Assembly: GCA_930367215.1 (NCBI GenBank) | Contig: OV884059.1 | Location: 51,740,957 to 51,804,956, forward strand | Reading direction: 5' to 3' | DNA from: Pollenia angustigena | Taxonomy: Eukaryota > Arthropoda > Insecta > Diptera > Polleniidae | DNA length: 64,000 nt | In this document: in pieces, positions 24,197 to 35,236 of the stretch | Layout: every line of letters starts with the position of its first letter | Numbering within the stretch: the stretch's first letter is position 1 | The notes under the pieces: model-generated | What the model was told of the DNA's origin: nothing | Databases searched by the model: none | What the model saw: the letters and a program-made list of their open reading frames with translations, nothing else | Program-made: the position numbers and the translations under genes

Positions 24197-26191
24197 CCCA
24201 GCAAAAAATTATGCTTCCTCGGAAGCAGTAATGTATGGGAGAATACGCTATGTACCGCTTACACTTCTTATGAAATATTACATGATTTTTGTTTGAAATT
24301 CCTCGCGTAGAAGCTCTGCCATAGAGATCCAAAATATGCTTATTTCACTCTTTGAAAACTGACATAAAGTAAGTGAAAAAAATTAAGCATCAAAAAATGG
24401 TTATTTCATGCATTCTTGGAGCATATTTTAGTTGCATCTTTTACTGCAACTAATAATAGAAGAAATCATGCCTAACACTAAGTAAACTTATCATGCATTC
24501 TTGTAATATATGAATTATAACATTCGTATAATGCCTTATTGTAGCGCTATTTTATAACAAAAAATATACTAGGAATTTAAATGAAACCAAAATAAGTTTT
24601 TTTTTAATACATATTTACTTTTATTAAATGCATATTTTTTAGGGGATCGTCAGTCATTATATTATAATTACAAAAACAAGTAGCAATCAAATCAAATAAA
24701 TAAAAACTATATTTTTTTAAACCAAAAATAATTGATTATTTGTAGTTCATTATATTTTTAATAAATATTATTAAAAATTAACAAATTAATTATGCATTTT
24801 TTAAACATTAATTTACATTTTAAGAATTATCTTTTAATGTATAAAAAGCAAAAAATAATGTCATTTAGAACATATGTAAATTGATAGTAAGACGAGACGG
24901 TCCAAAAAATATATTTAAAATAATTAGAGATCAAAAAAAGGTAAAATATTTTTTTTACAGTTGTGGTTTCTATATTGTTCATTAGTTGATGATTTGCTCT
25001 TCTCGCCATTACAAAATGAATTTGGATGGTCTTTTTTTACAGGACACGTTTTTGTAATGTCTATTTTTGATCAGGCGTATTGCTTTTCTTATTTCATCCA
25101 AAAAGCTTTTCTTTGTTAATATCTCCCGCTTAATACAGATCCTGCAAAATAAATTATAAACATATATTCAAAAATAATGTAGTAAATAAACTTTCTACTT
25201 ATATAATTGATGAAGAAAACAATTTGAGAAATAAAATTGTTGTTTTTGTTTACTTTTTCTTTTTTTTTTATTAATTTTGCTCCTTCCTAACATTTTATTG
25301 TATCAAAAAAATTAACACTTACGTTTTACTTTTATTTTAACTTCCACTTTTTCACATGTATTTTTTGTACTTACATATGTATATTCGTGTTCTTTTTGTT
25401 GTTGTACTTTAAACAGTTATGCTTTTTTATTTTTAAACAATTGCGCGTTTTATGCGCCACTCACTTATTAAGAGGAATATCTTCTCACAACTGAGAACAA
25501 TTTAAAAATTGGGCTTTTGATGAGCCACGTACTTTCGTATTGTTTTTTCCAAAAATTTACTAATAGGTATTCGTAGTTGATCGTAGAATATATTTTAAAT
25601 TGTTGCCTTACGTTAGTGCTTCCTCGAAGCAATAAAATAAGTTGAACAACTTTAATACCCGTATGTATTTATTTATGTATGTATGTACATATATACATAG
25701 GTATTTTGCAATAATAAAAATAATCGTTGTTTCTATGGTTTTACAATTTTTTTTTTTTTTTAAATAAAGCAAATATGTACATTCAAAAAAATAAATTAGA
25801 TTTCAATACAAATTTTTCTTAAAATAGATTTTACAAATAAAATAAAATACTTACTTTAATATTTTTAATCCGTATTTGCAATTTCAATCGAATTTGTGTT
25901 AGATGTTTTAATAATTTTTTTTTTAATAATTGTATAATTTAGTTTTATATTTTTCAACAAAAGAACTCATGATTTCACTACTGCAATTAAGCAGGAAAAT
26001 ATGTGCTCTAAAAATAACGAATAACCAGCGATTATATTCTAGTATTGAGTACCGCATTAAAAAATTACATGACTGTATGCCTTATACTACAGCAGTATAG
26101 TAAGGCAGTAAACTTTGGAAGCAAAAAAGGAAGCGGTTGGGATGCAGTAAACGTATTTATTGCTTCCAAATCTTGAAAATTTTTTGCTGGG
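24197..26191. mobile_element. Non-autonomous DNA element with CCCAGCAAAAAATT ends
   Basis: The left end is CCCAGCAAAAAATTATGCTT and the right end is AATTTTTTGCTGGG. The direct repeat AAGGT flanks both sides (24192-24196 and 26192-26196). The 2.0-kb interior is AT-rich and has no transposase. Similar terminal words (CCAGCAAAAA) occur in the elements at 29391-33045 and 58848-59962. Confidence 0.65.
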
Positions 26192-26430
26192 AAGGTTACT
26201 TTTCAAAAACAGTGTGTTTATTTTGCTGCTGCTTTTGAAAAGTGTGGGCTTTTTTAGCACTGGAACTTGTCGGCTTTTTATTTTTGATTTTTTTTTTTTT
26301 TGAATAGGAAAAAGGCTAAATTTGGCTGCTTCTGATTATATGGCGATAGCATTTTAAACCCCGATTTTGCATCCTTCTTTAACCTATGAATTTTGTGGTT
26401 GATAAAACATATATCTGAGCTGTTTACTAT

Positions 26431-26917
26431 TATACCATGTTCACACGGACAGCAATATTCGTGTTTCGCTCTCTTATTCCTGTTTCGCGCCCCAAACATG
26501 ATTGAAACGACTTGTTTCCCCATACAAAATTTTGTGAGCGAAACAGGTCGTTTCATTTTGAAACAGGCTGCGAAACAGGAAAAATGTGCTATCATCTCCA
26601 ATTTTGATAACATTTATCGTTAGTTTATCTGAACTAGCTCTCAAAAAAAATCAAAACAAAGAAAAAAAACAAAATAAAAATTGATGTTTAATAAAATAAA
26701 GTGATAATTATAACATAATAATATCAATAAAACTGTTAAATAATATATGTTTAAGTTTTATTTACTTTTTTTATCCTTTTTAAAAAAATCACACTAACAA
26801 CACAAAAAAAAATTTCAAAATGAAACAAGAATGAATCGTATGAACAGCATGTTTGGCAAACTAGTTTCAAAGAGCGAAACGAGTGGTTTATAACGTCGTA
26901 TGAACATAGCATTATAC
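26431..26917. mobile_element. MITE with GTTCA(C/T)ACG ends and GAAAC motifs
   Basis: The left end reads TATACCATGTTCACACGG and the right end is the imperfect inverse (CGTATGAACATAGCATTATA). Inside, GAAAC or GTTTC words recur many times (26460-26580 and 26822-26890). The terminal motif resembles those of the MITEs at 61245-61978. Confidence 0.5.
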
Positions 26918-26934
26918 TCTTTACATATCAGTAC

Positions 26935-27045
26935 TGATGTATAAACCGGACACAGATGACTAGGCAATACTGATGCATATACCGGACACAGCTGACCAGT
27001 CAGAACTGATGCATATACCGGCCACAGCTGACTAGTTTGGTTTTC
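26935..27045. repeat. Three tandem units of about 37 bp
   Basis: Unit pattern ACTGATG-ATATACCGG-ACAGCTGAC, seen three times with a few changes. Confidence 0.75.
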
Positions 27046-27104
27046 AAAATAACTTAAATAAATAAATAATTATTTTTTGTTCTATGAGGTAATATAAATT
27101 TTAT

Positions 27105-27345
27105 AAAGCTTTCTTGCAATAGTCCCATTACTTCAAAATTTCACTTGGTTTTTGCTTAAGTCAACCTTTGGTTAACATTGATGCTATAGATAAGTACATA
27201 TACTTTACACTACCAGAATATCTTGTATTTTCCTTAGAATCATTCCTAAGTATATGTTCACATCTATAGCATCAATGTTAACCAAAGGTTGGCTTAAGCA
27301 AAAACCAAGTGAAATATTTAAAGAATGGGATTATTGCAAAAAAGC
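27105..27345. mobile_element. Fold-back MITE
   Basis: Two arms of about 90 bp are near-perfect inverted repeats: TTGCAATAGTCCCATTACTT at the left matches AATGGGATTATTGCAA at the right, and GTTAACCAAAGGTTG closes the hairpin. It is about 230 bp and has no coding content. Confidence 0.8.
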
Positions 27346-27404
27346 CTAATAAAACATGGACCGTAACAGTTATTCCACTTTTCATAAACGTCAGATGATA
27401 ACAG

Positions 27405-28237
27405 TTTTTATACCCTTCACCACAGGTGGAAAAGGGTATATATAAGTTTGTCATTCCGTTTGTAATTTCTACAATATTGATCTTAGACCCTATAAAGTGT
27501 ATATATTCTAGGTCCTTATGAGGAGAGAAGTTGATTTAACTATATCCGTCCGTCCGTCCATCTGTCCGTCTTACGTTTGATATGTTTTTTCCGGAGACTC
27601 CAGACATGATAGCGGCTACGTTGTTTTACATTAATGTCACATATAGTCCACCATTTCTTGCTATTGAAATTCAGCCAGATCGGTCCAACAATGGCTGAGA
27701 TATGACCAAAAAACCCCGAATGCCTCTAATTTTTCCAAAAAATCCCTTGTGGTTGCTGTAATTGTATTACTTTTTTCTGTATATCTGGAGAACGGCAAGA
27801 GCCAAAGCTTTAAAATTAGGTACAAACATTTAGGTTATAAATATACACCGTCCTACAAAATGTGGGCGGGATTGGAGAAGTACAAAAAGTATTAAAAATT
27901 GTATAAAAACCAGAATTTTTTGACTGTAATATGACCTATGGTTACGCCTTATAATCAGAAGATCGGAAATTTTTAATAGAAAATATTTTCTGAAAAACTC
28001 GGGAAAATCGGTTCAGATACGAAAAAGTTATGACCAAAATATTAATTTTTTCTTGAAAAATACCCATTTTCAGGAACCATAGATCTTCCCGAGTCCACGT
28101 TTTATAGCCAAAATAACTGGCAAATTTCTTCTTTAACACGTCGGTATATAAATCTGTCAAATCGGTTAAGGAATAGCAGAGTTACGACCAAAATACTGAA
28201 ATCCCAAAAATTACTCTTTTTTATAATTAAGATTGTT
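27405..28237 (+). repeat. mini-me-type dispersed repeat, partial
   Basis: Starts TTTTTATACCCTTCACCACA, then a TATATA run, a conserved core (TAGACCCTATAAAGTGTATA) and a GTCC run (CCGTCCGTCCGTCCATCTGT at 27548), the layout known for mini-me/Helentron-related repeats of flies. No protein is encoded. Confidence 0.65.
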
Positions 28238-28605
28238 TTTTATACCCTTCACGGAAGGTCCTACACCCTATGAAGTATATATATTCTGGGTCCTTATGCA
28301 AACCGAAGCTCAAATCCGGTTGTCGTCTCTTCTTGTTATCCCCTCACCCCCCTTCGTATTTGTTTACATATACTAGCATAATGCCCAATATGATTTTCGT
28401 TATCACCCTTCTTTATTATTTCATAATAAAAAATATTTACCAGTTATCGCTTTTTAAATTTCATTTATAATGAAGTTGTAAGTATTGTAAATATGAATGT
28501 ATATGTAAAAATTATTTAGTTGCTCTCTATTCTACTCGCACAATGGTGAAGGGTATATAAGATTCGGCACAGCGGAATATAGCACTCTTACTTGTTTTTT
28601 ATTAT
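28238..28605 (+). repeat. Second mini-me-type repeat, end to end
   Basis: A new start (TTTTTTATACCCTTCACGG) and an end with GGTGAAGGGTATATAAG, AGCACTCTTACTTGTTTTT. The ends pair (TACCCTTCAC with GTGAAGGGTA). The GTCY run is missing. Confidence 0.6.
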
Positions 28606-28639
28606 ATATTAGACGTCGCTCGTAACCAATAGTTTTATT

Positions 28640-28861
28640 AAAAAACTGTTAACTGTTTTTAAATATCATTGTACAATTCTGCTACATATTGTATCCATTC
28701 GAAACGTTTACCGTGTTTAGTTTTAACTAAAAACTTTTTAGCCAGTTTGTTAAACCATAAAGAGTGTCTGATTCCCCACAATTATAAAGAGCACACACTT
28801 ACGAGGTCACTCTGCGATCAAGAAATGCTAGATTTGTGTTTTCGCTTCAATTTGCAAAATA
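28640..28861 (-). pseudogene. SMG1/nonC-like host gene, decayed exon
   Basis: On the minus strand the reading VCALYNCGESDTLYGLTNWL followed, one frame over, by HGKRFEWIQYVAELYND resembles the HEAT/FAT-region repeat of SMG1 kinases (pattern ALcel...E.i.Gl..W.......W...vAe). SMG1 acts in nonsense-mediated mRNA decay. The exon follows a consensus acceptor (TTTTACAG). A TAA just before VCAL and a shift after LKS show decay. Identification rests on pattern memory only. Confidence 0.55.
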
Positions 28862-28925
28862 CTGTAAAATAAAAAAAAAAAGATGACTTAATTTTATTTA
28901 AAAACTAATTTTCATGATAACATAC
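28862..28925 (-). other. 64-bp intron of the SMG1-like pseudogene
   Basis: On the minus strand it starts GTATGT after TTCAGAG and ends TTTTTATTTTACAG. Size and sites are typical of flies. Its presence means the fragment derives from genomic DNA, not from a spliced RNA copy. Confidence 0.6.
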
Positions 28926-29386
28926 CTCTGAATATCGTATAACCAACTCTGGCTCCTTACAATGCAACCAAATCAAGTTGACTGCTGTTATGCGTTTACA
29001 CCATTCACTGCAGGTGGAAGAATTAACACGGAAAAATGTTTTCGCTGGTTTTTCTGCTGGTAACATAGCATATGCTGTACCCTCGGCGGCATTGTGGATA
29101 TGTTTTTCTAAACACTCTAAAAAGCATCATAAAATGCGACAATTTTTTTGTACTTCCATAACATTTTGTTAATTTTTATGAGAGTGGCAAACCTTCCTTT
29201 TCGCCTAAAGCAAGCATATTTAATAATAATACCTTCGATGTCAAGGAAAGTTTCTTGTGGCTTTCCCAAAGTTGTCCGCAATTTTCGCAGAACACAATAA
29301 CGAGCTGCTTCATATTGTAAATGATAAGACAGTAGTTGCTGATTTTTTTGCAAAGTCCACAGATATTCTACGAATATAATTATTAT
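28926..29386 (-). pseudogene. SMG1/nonC-like host gene, main decayed exon
   Basis: The minus-strand reading EYLWTLQKNQ, YHLQYEAARYCVLRKLRTTL, GKPQETFLDIEGII and, after a one-base shift near 29115, FLECLEKHIHNAAEGTAYAM, KTFFRVNSSTCSEWCKRI matches the SMG1 order (LQ.EAA.YCVl.kLRTtlGk.q.TF..iEgii ... eKl.yNa.eG.a.al..p...rtFF..n..tC.dWl.Ri). The exon is cut on its 5' side at 29390 by the transposon 29391-33045. One frameshift means this copy is a pseudogene unless the assembly has an error. Confidence 0.62.
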
Positions 29387-29390
29387 TATA

Positions 29391-29926
29391 GAGCAATTCC
29401 ATATGAAAGCGATCACCTTTTGGACGACCCCTCTCCGATTTAAAATAAATAGTCTCAATCGATTGCCCAGCAAAAAATAATGTAGCTACATATTTTTTTT
29501 TTATAGTGACTGGTTTAGTGGTGGTGTACACCACTGTCATGTGACAAAATTGAAGAATTCTTCATAAGGGACCTCATTGAAAGTTGTTTAAAAAACTACT
29601 AAAGCGATCGCAACGAGTGATAGCTCGTTGGAAAGGTATTGAATCAGGCTTTAATTGAAAAATAAAATTTTCCTAATTTTTCTTAGAAATTTACCTTTAA
29701 ATTTTCCCATGAAAATTAAATTTTCCGATTTTCCACAGAAGCTCCTAAATTTTCCGGCAAATTTTTTTTTTGGATTCCTCATAATTTTTGCTTTAAGAAT
29801 CAGCAATAAAAAAATGGGCCCCGACTCCTTGTTTGGACAGGAGAAGAGCATTTAAGAGACCACCTTGTTAAAAATACATTTTAAAAATTATTTTACAGTT
29901 AAAAATACATTTATGAAGAAAAAATC
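29391..29926. repeat. Left terminal inverted repeat of the DDE transposon
   Basis: Inverse partner of 32582-33045, with about 60 bp more sequence near 29585-29645. Confidence 0.85.
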
Positions 29927-30473
29927 AATTTTTTTTTAAGAGCCCCAAGTTGAGTGTGTAGTGAATATGGTCTGCCTGCCTTCACAAGATCGGCCATAAA
30001 TCCATGGATAATAGCAGCAGTGGCATGTAATGGCACACCAAACCCGACTGAGGCTACAGGTCATAAAATGTTTTGTAAATTTTTTAAATTACCAGGTCAT
30101 AAATATTTCGCCTAAAATGACACGTGCAGAAACAAGTCATAAAACACGGATTTTCCATAAATATGGCGAAATATTTATAACCTGGTTATTTAAAAAATTT
30201 GCAAAACATTTTATGACCTGTGGTCGGCTTATTGGCAGTAACCAATTAAGTCCCTCTTTAAAAAACATTTTATGACCAGTAGTTCACGCAAATTTTCCTA
30301 TTAAAGAAAAGCAAATATAGCTTATTTTTTTTTACCTATTTTTTACCAAAAAATAAATATAAATACTTCACACACTCTGAGTCAAATTTTAGTTGAATAC
30401 TAAACGTGAAAGTGTTAAAGTGTTTTTTTTTTGTAAAGTAAAGAGTGAAGCTGTAAAGACAATTTAAAGTAAA
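29927..30473. other. 5' non-coding part of the DDE transposon
   Basis: AT-rich. It contains a further hairpin: AGGTCATAAAATGTTTTGTA near 30058 is inverted near 30205 (CAAAACATTTTATGACCT). Likely leader or promoter region; no ORF. Confidence 0.5.
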
Positions 30474-32508
30474 ATGAATAAATTTTGCTGCAATCCGTTT
30501 AACAAGAGTGGACATCGTTCGAAAAAGATAAAAGTATTAAAATTAACTGGTGTTTCGAAGCGATACATGAATGAATTAAATATACAATACGGTGAAGAAG
30601 CAGAATTCATTTGCCCCAAGTGTAAAATCGATTTGTCTCAACAAGCAAATGCATTGAAACAAATGCAGCCACAATCCGAGAGTGAAATGACAAGTGAACA
30701 AAATGTTTAATCTGATAGTGAGGCAGACATTCCGATGGTCAATATGTCTTTGAGTCCTTTGAATGAGGCTATTACCACTTTGGGTGAAACGCCTATTAGA
30801 AAAAGAAAGTTGCGAAGTGAAACATACAGGAAAGAGAAAAAAGGCAAGGTTATGAGTGCAATCGCGACAATATTTGATGAAGGCTCTGATAACGAATGCA
30901 GTCAAGCAGATGACGTTGATGACGGCAAACAAATGATTGAACAGTTGAAAAGAAAATTCAATTTAGCGACCACTTTTCCGGAGAAATATCTCATTTTATC
31001 TGTGCTGCCTCAATCATGGTCTATACGCAAGATTTCTGAACAGTTTCAAACATCTTTTTACATCGCGAGAAGAAGCAAAGAATTAGTTCGACAGAAGGGC
31101 ATATTGGCGACTCCCACCAAGAAATTTGGCTCAAGGACCCTCAGCGAAGCAACGGTGAAATTGATTCAAGATTTTTACTGCAATGATGACAACAGCCGCG
31201 CCTGCCCAGGTACACGTGACTATGTTATCACACGTGAAGATGGAGAAAAAGTACACAAGCAGCGCAGATTATTATTATTTAATCTATCCGAAGCATACCA
31301 TCAGTTCAATGAGAAATACCCAGCAGAAAAAGTGGGATTTTCTAAGTTTGCCATCCTACGACCAAAAGAATGCGTGCTGGCATTAGACAGGCACGGAACG
31401 CATTCAGTCTGCGTTTGCATGTTTCATCAAAACATTAAATTAATTTTCTTTCCATGCAAGAAATTGAAAGTATTTCACGGTGAAATTGAAACATATAGGG
31501 ACCTCCTGTCGAAGTCGTTGTGCGCATACCCCACGGAAAATTGTCATCTGTCCAAATGCGACAATTGTCCGAAGATTGACGAGCTAGAGCAATATTTGGC
31601 GGACAAGTTTGAACAGCTGTTAATTCAGGAGGTGCATTTCAAACAGTGGATAATTAGCAGCGGCAGATGTTCCCTTGAGACCGTGGAATTCCGGAAGTCA
31701 TCGAGGAATTCGGATTCAAGTTGAATGAACTGAAGGCGCACCATTTCATATCCGAGATGCAATCGAAATTTCTAAAGGAAAGTAAGGAGAAATTAGCCCA
31801 AAATGAATTCATTGTGATAAGCGACTTTGCCGAGAATTACACTTTTCTCGTTCAGGATGAAATTCAGGCTTATCACTGGGCAAGCGACCAGTGCACGGTG
31901 CATCCTTTTTGCATTTATTTCAAAAACGAAGATAACGAACTACAGACCGTAAGCCTTGTTGTTGTCGCGGAGAGTTTAGCTCATAATTATGTGTCCGTTA
32001 TTTATTTCAAATGAAACTGTTTGGATTCTTAAGATCAAAATTCGATGCAATCGACAAAGTAACGTTTTTCTCAGACGGCGCGGCTTCTCAGTACAAGAAT
32101 AAAAAAAATTTTTACAATCTTTGCATAATTGCAGAAGAACAAAACTGCAAGGTCGAGTGGCACTTTTTCGCGACGTCCCACGGTAAGGGCCCATGCGATG
32201 CGTTAGGGGGAACCCTAAAACGCATGGCGACTAAGGCAAGTTTGCAAAGGCCATATACTGACCAGATCTTAAATGTACAACATTTGTTTTCGTGGATTCA
32301 AAGCAAGGAAATTGCCATTAACACAGTTTTATGCACTCAAAAAGAACACGATGCCATGGAGCGACGAATTCAAAACAGATATAATAATGTTAAAACTATA
32401 ACTGGAACGCAAAAGTTTCATTGCTGCATACCAAATATTTCTGATATGTCAATTAATGTAAAGCGGTACTCTTCGTCTGCCGACGTGCTAAATTTAAAGT
32501 TACTTTAA
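30474..32508 (+). pseudogene. Transposase-like protein of the 3.65-kb element (unnamed family)
   Basis: The start is MNKFCCNPFNKSGHRSKKIK with a cysteine finger (CCNPF...CPKC) at residues 5-60. An in-frame TAA at 30708-30710 interrupts it. The middle has a DNA-binding-like helical part (SIRKISEQF near 31030). The C-terminal half reads NEFIVISDFAENYTFLVQDE, VTFFSDGAASQYKN and FFATSHGKGPCDALGGTLKR. These regularly placed Asp residues (SDFAE, SDGAA, CDALGG) look like an RNase H-fold DDE nuclease. One-base shifts near 31695 and 32000 break it. I know this type only as uncharacterised animal proteins and cannot place it in a named superfamily. It lies wholly between the inverted repeats. Confidence 0.7.
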
Positions 32509-32581
32509 TTTTATAATGATGCCAAGACAATTGAAATCTTTAATAAATATTGTAATTAAGTATAAGCAGCAAAATAAGAAA

Positions 32582-33045
32582 GATTTTTTCATCATAAATG
32601 TATTTTTAACTGTAAAATAATTTTTAAAATGTATTTTTGACAAGGTGGTCTCTTAAATGCTCTTCTCCTGTCCAAACAAGGAGTCGGGGCCCATTTTTTT
32701 ATTGCTGATTCTTAAAGCAAAAATTATGAGGAATCCAAAAAAAAAAAAATTAGCCGGAAAATTTAATTTTCATGGGAAAATTTAAAGGTAAATTTCTAAG
32801 AAAAATTAGGAAAATTTTATTTTTCAATTAAAACAACTTTCAATGAGGTCCCTTATGAAGAATTCTTCAATTTTGTCACATGACAGTGGTGTACACCACC
32901 ACTAAACCAGTCACTATAAAAACAAACAAAAATATGTAGGTACATTATTTTTTGCTGGGCAATCGATTGAGACTATTTATTTTAAAATCGGAGAGGGGTC
33001 GTCCAAAAATTTGCCAATTTTGATCGTTTTCATATGGAATTGCTC
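32582..33045. repeat. Right terminal inverted repeat of the DDE transposon
   Basis: Inverse of the left repeat; ends GGAATTGCTC before TATA. Confidence 0.85.
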
Positions 33046-33240
33046 TATATTTGAATATTATCTCTGAAACGTGCATTGCAACATTTTTCGAAGAAGGTGA
33101 ATCTTGATGTTGTTTAAGCAAATGGGATGATTGACGGAAATTATCATTTATAATACAATGATCTATGATTAATTCCAATAAAGCTTAATATAAAGTAGGG
33201 TATTTGCTCCACAAATCACTGTTCGGCCCATGACAATTTT
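33046..33240 (-). pseudogene. Decayed coding piece next to the transposon, probably SMG1-like
   Basis: The minus strand reads ELIIDHCIINDNFRQSSHLL, KQHQDSPSSKNVAMHVSEII up to the insertion site, and before that HGPNSDLWSKYPTLY with a TAA near 33184. It has the same strand as the SMG1-like exon on the other side and shares the TATA duplication, so it may be the upstream half of that gene, but I do not recognise the sequence itself. If the transposon sits in an intron, the exon junction is not resolved. Confidence 0.4.
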
Positions 33241-33306
33241 TGATAAGTAACTCCTTTAAAGCTTAAAAGCATACATACCTATAATTGATAATGTTTGGCA
33301 GGGCAG

Positions 33307-33433
33307 TGGGGTAATTCTGTAACTTTTTAACGACAAAAATTTGTAATTAAGTAGAAAATTTTTACTTCAAAATACTTAAAATTTACTACTTAACGACAAA
33401 TTTTTGTCGTTAAAAAGTTACAGAGTTACCCCA
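33307..33433. mobile_element. 127-bp hAT-type MITE
   Basis: Starts TGGGGTAATTCTGTAACTTT and ends with the inverse (AAAGTTACAGAGTTACCCCA). Flanks are CAGGGCAG (33299-33306) and CAGGGCTG (33434-33441), an 8-bp duplication with one change, the hAT length. Confidence 0.8.
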
Positions 33434-33562
33434 CAGGGCTGTTAAGCTAGCCAGATAAAAATTGAATCTACTGTACCCTTTATGTTCAAAGTGGCCACTG
33501 TATTGTTAACAGTACTGGCACATTTTTAATAATTTAAATAAAGTAGAACCACCTTCTACTTA

Positions 33563-34110
33563 AGTTTGTACCAATGTTGAGGGAGTTACTTCACAATACC
33601 CACGGTCAAAGTAATGAGCACGGAATGCTTGTATCACAGCAGAACACATTTTTAAAATATTCGAAGTGTTTTCGCCTCTAATCATAATATGACGATTATC
33701 CAACTGAACATCGGGATGAGGCTCTTCATTGAGAATACTTTCAGCACCGAAATCTACATGCAATTCGTGTCCACCTGGTGCATACAACAAAAAATGAGTT
33801 TCTTTAATATTGTTCACGAAACGAAACTTACCGATTTGCCTTCTGGCACAGGTTTAAGTGTACCAAACATTGTAAAAATCCGTAATGTAAATAAAAAATT
33901 AAACCTTTGCTTTGACGTCTTAAACGATGTGCCCATCCACAGATTTTAACGTTTCTCTCAATTTTCGACACATTCAAATATGCAGCTGGCCAACTGCGAT
34001 CTTCGGATATGAGTCCTTTTGGCTTCATTCAAATTTTGTTTAGGCTTTTCCCCTCTTCAGCTTCGCGTTTTTCTTTATCGCATTTTTATGACTTACTTAC
34101 CCAAAACCTT
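33563..34110 (-). pseudogene. Asparaginyl-tRNA synthetase (cytoplasmic) pseudogene fragment
   Basis: The minus strand reads KICGWAHRLRRQSKGLIF (the OB-fold anticodon-binding domain), GFLQCLVHLNLCQ, HFLLYAPGGHELHVDF, then PDVQLDNRHIMIRGENTSNI, FRAHYFDRGYCEVTPSTLVQ, which is the class II motif 1 region of AsnRS. The enzyme charges tRNA-Asn. Short in-frame losses (after LIF and after VDF) and a stop plus shift near 33825 break it, and the catalytic motifs 2 and 3 are absent. No intron is visible; both a processed copy and a genomic fragment are possible. A weak Lys-rich N-terminal reading extends to about 34110. Confidence 0.8.
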
Positions 34111-34137
34111 TGGATTTTCTTTATTCGTTTTAATAAT

Positions 34138-35015
34138 TTAATAACACAACGTGACAATTTTTTGACCAAATGAATTTGACACCCAATCTTTATGTAAAAT
34201 TTTCCGCTGAATCTGAATATGAATTGAATTGTCAAAATTAGAACAGTTTTTGAGATATTCCAAAATAACCGTTCTTTGTACTTTTAAAAAAGATGCTGTG
34301 ACTGAAATGCAAATATCCAAAAAATTACATTTTAGCCTATTTCAATACGAACATTTTGTGCCCAATAGGATTCGGATCGGTGCAAAAATGACAAAGTTAC
34401 AGAAGATTAAGTTCAATTAATAATTAACCCACAACAAATTATTATACAAAGCTACATTTTTAGAAAAAATAAATATTAAAAATTGCTTAAAAGTATTGAA
34501 TTTCCAACAAATACTAAATCTTCTGTAGCTTTGTCATTTTTGTACCAAAATATGTCTTGTTGGGCGCAAAATGTTCATATTAAAATAATTTAATGTCGCA
34601 TGCAATAAAACATTAGGATTTTTAAATCATTGGTTTAAAAAAAATAACTTGAATAGAGCAAAATTGAACAAAATCATAAAATTTTCAATGAAGTTTGCAA
34701 TTTGGTCCCCTGTAACTCTGTCATTTCTTGACCAATCTTCACAAGCAGTCCATGGTTATTTTAAAAATTTTATAAAATTTCACTAAAAAGAAAGAATTAC
34801 AACCCCGTTTAAAATTTTTGAAGATATTTGCATTTCAGTCACATCTTTTTTTAAAACCACAAATAACGGTTATTTTGGAATATCTTAAAAACTGTTCTAC
34901 TTTTGACAATTCTGACTTCATATTCGGATTCTGTGGAAAATTCTACATAATGATTAGCTGTCAGATTCATTTGGTCACGACTTTGTTGAAATTTTGTCAC
35001 GTAGTGTAATTAATA
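34138..35015. mobile_element. Large imperfect inverted-repeat element (MITE)
   Basis: The left arm (34138-34420) is the inverse of the right arm (34505-35015): AACGTGACAA with TTGTCACGTAG, TGACCAAATGAAT with ATTCATTTGGTCA, ATATTCCAAAATAACCGTT with AACGGTTATTTTGGAATAT, and GACAAAGTTACAGAAGATT with ATCTTCTGTAGCTTTGTC. There is no ORF. Ends and TSD are not exactly defined. Confidence 0.65.
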
Positions 35016-35236
35016 AAATATTTTGCAGTATTTAATTTAAACAATTAACAAATTTTCACAAATATTAGCCAGTAAAGCGTATGTATGTATAACAAAAATT
35101 AAAAAAAGGCATTTTTGTGGTGTTTTCAGTTGTTCTACTCTAACATATATGTTAGAGTGGTACAACTAATGTTAAATTGTTGCAAGTGTGTTAGTAAATT
35201 TTTTTTTCAGTTTCGGTCATCCATTTCTTGTAGGGT

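Larger units (their letters stand above)
29391..33045 (+). mobile_element. DDE-type DNA transposon with ~0.5-kb inverted repeats
   Basis: It begins GAGCAATTCCATATGAAA and ends with the inverse (TTTCATATGGAATTGCTC after a few changes), flanked by TATA on both sides (29387-29390 and 33046-33049). The left repeat runs to about 29926 and the right starts at about 32582; the right arm lacks some 60 bp near 32830. A CCCAGCAAAAAATAATG word lies about 75 bp inside each end. The interior carries the broken protein at 30474-32508. It landed in the SMG1-like pseudogene. Confidence 0.82.

Noticed and set aside
29655..29855. Open frames on both strands in the left inverted repeat
   Set aside because: Lys/Phe-rich products of AAATTTTCC repeats; low complexity, not genes.
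34138..35015. Hairpin RNA gene
   Set aside because: Arms are long but diverged and carry matching element-like ends; a decayed MITE explains them better.
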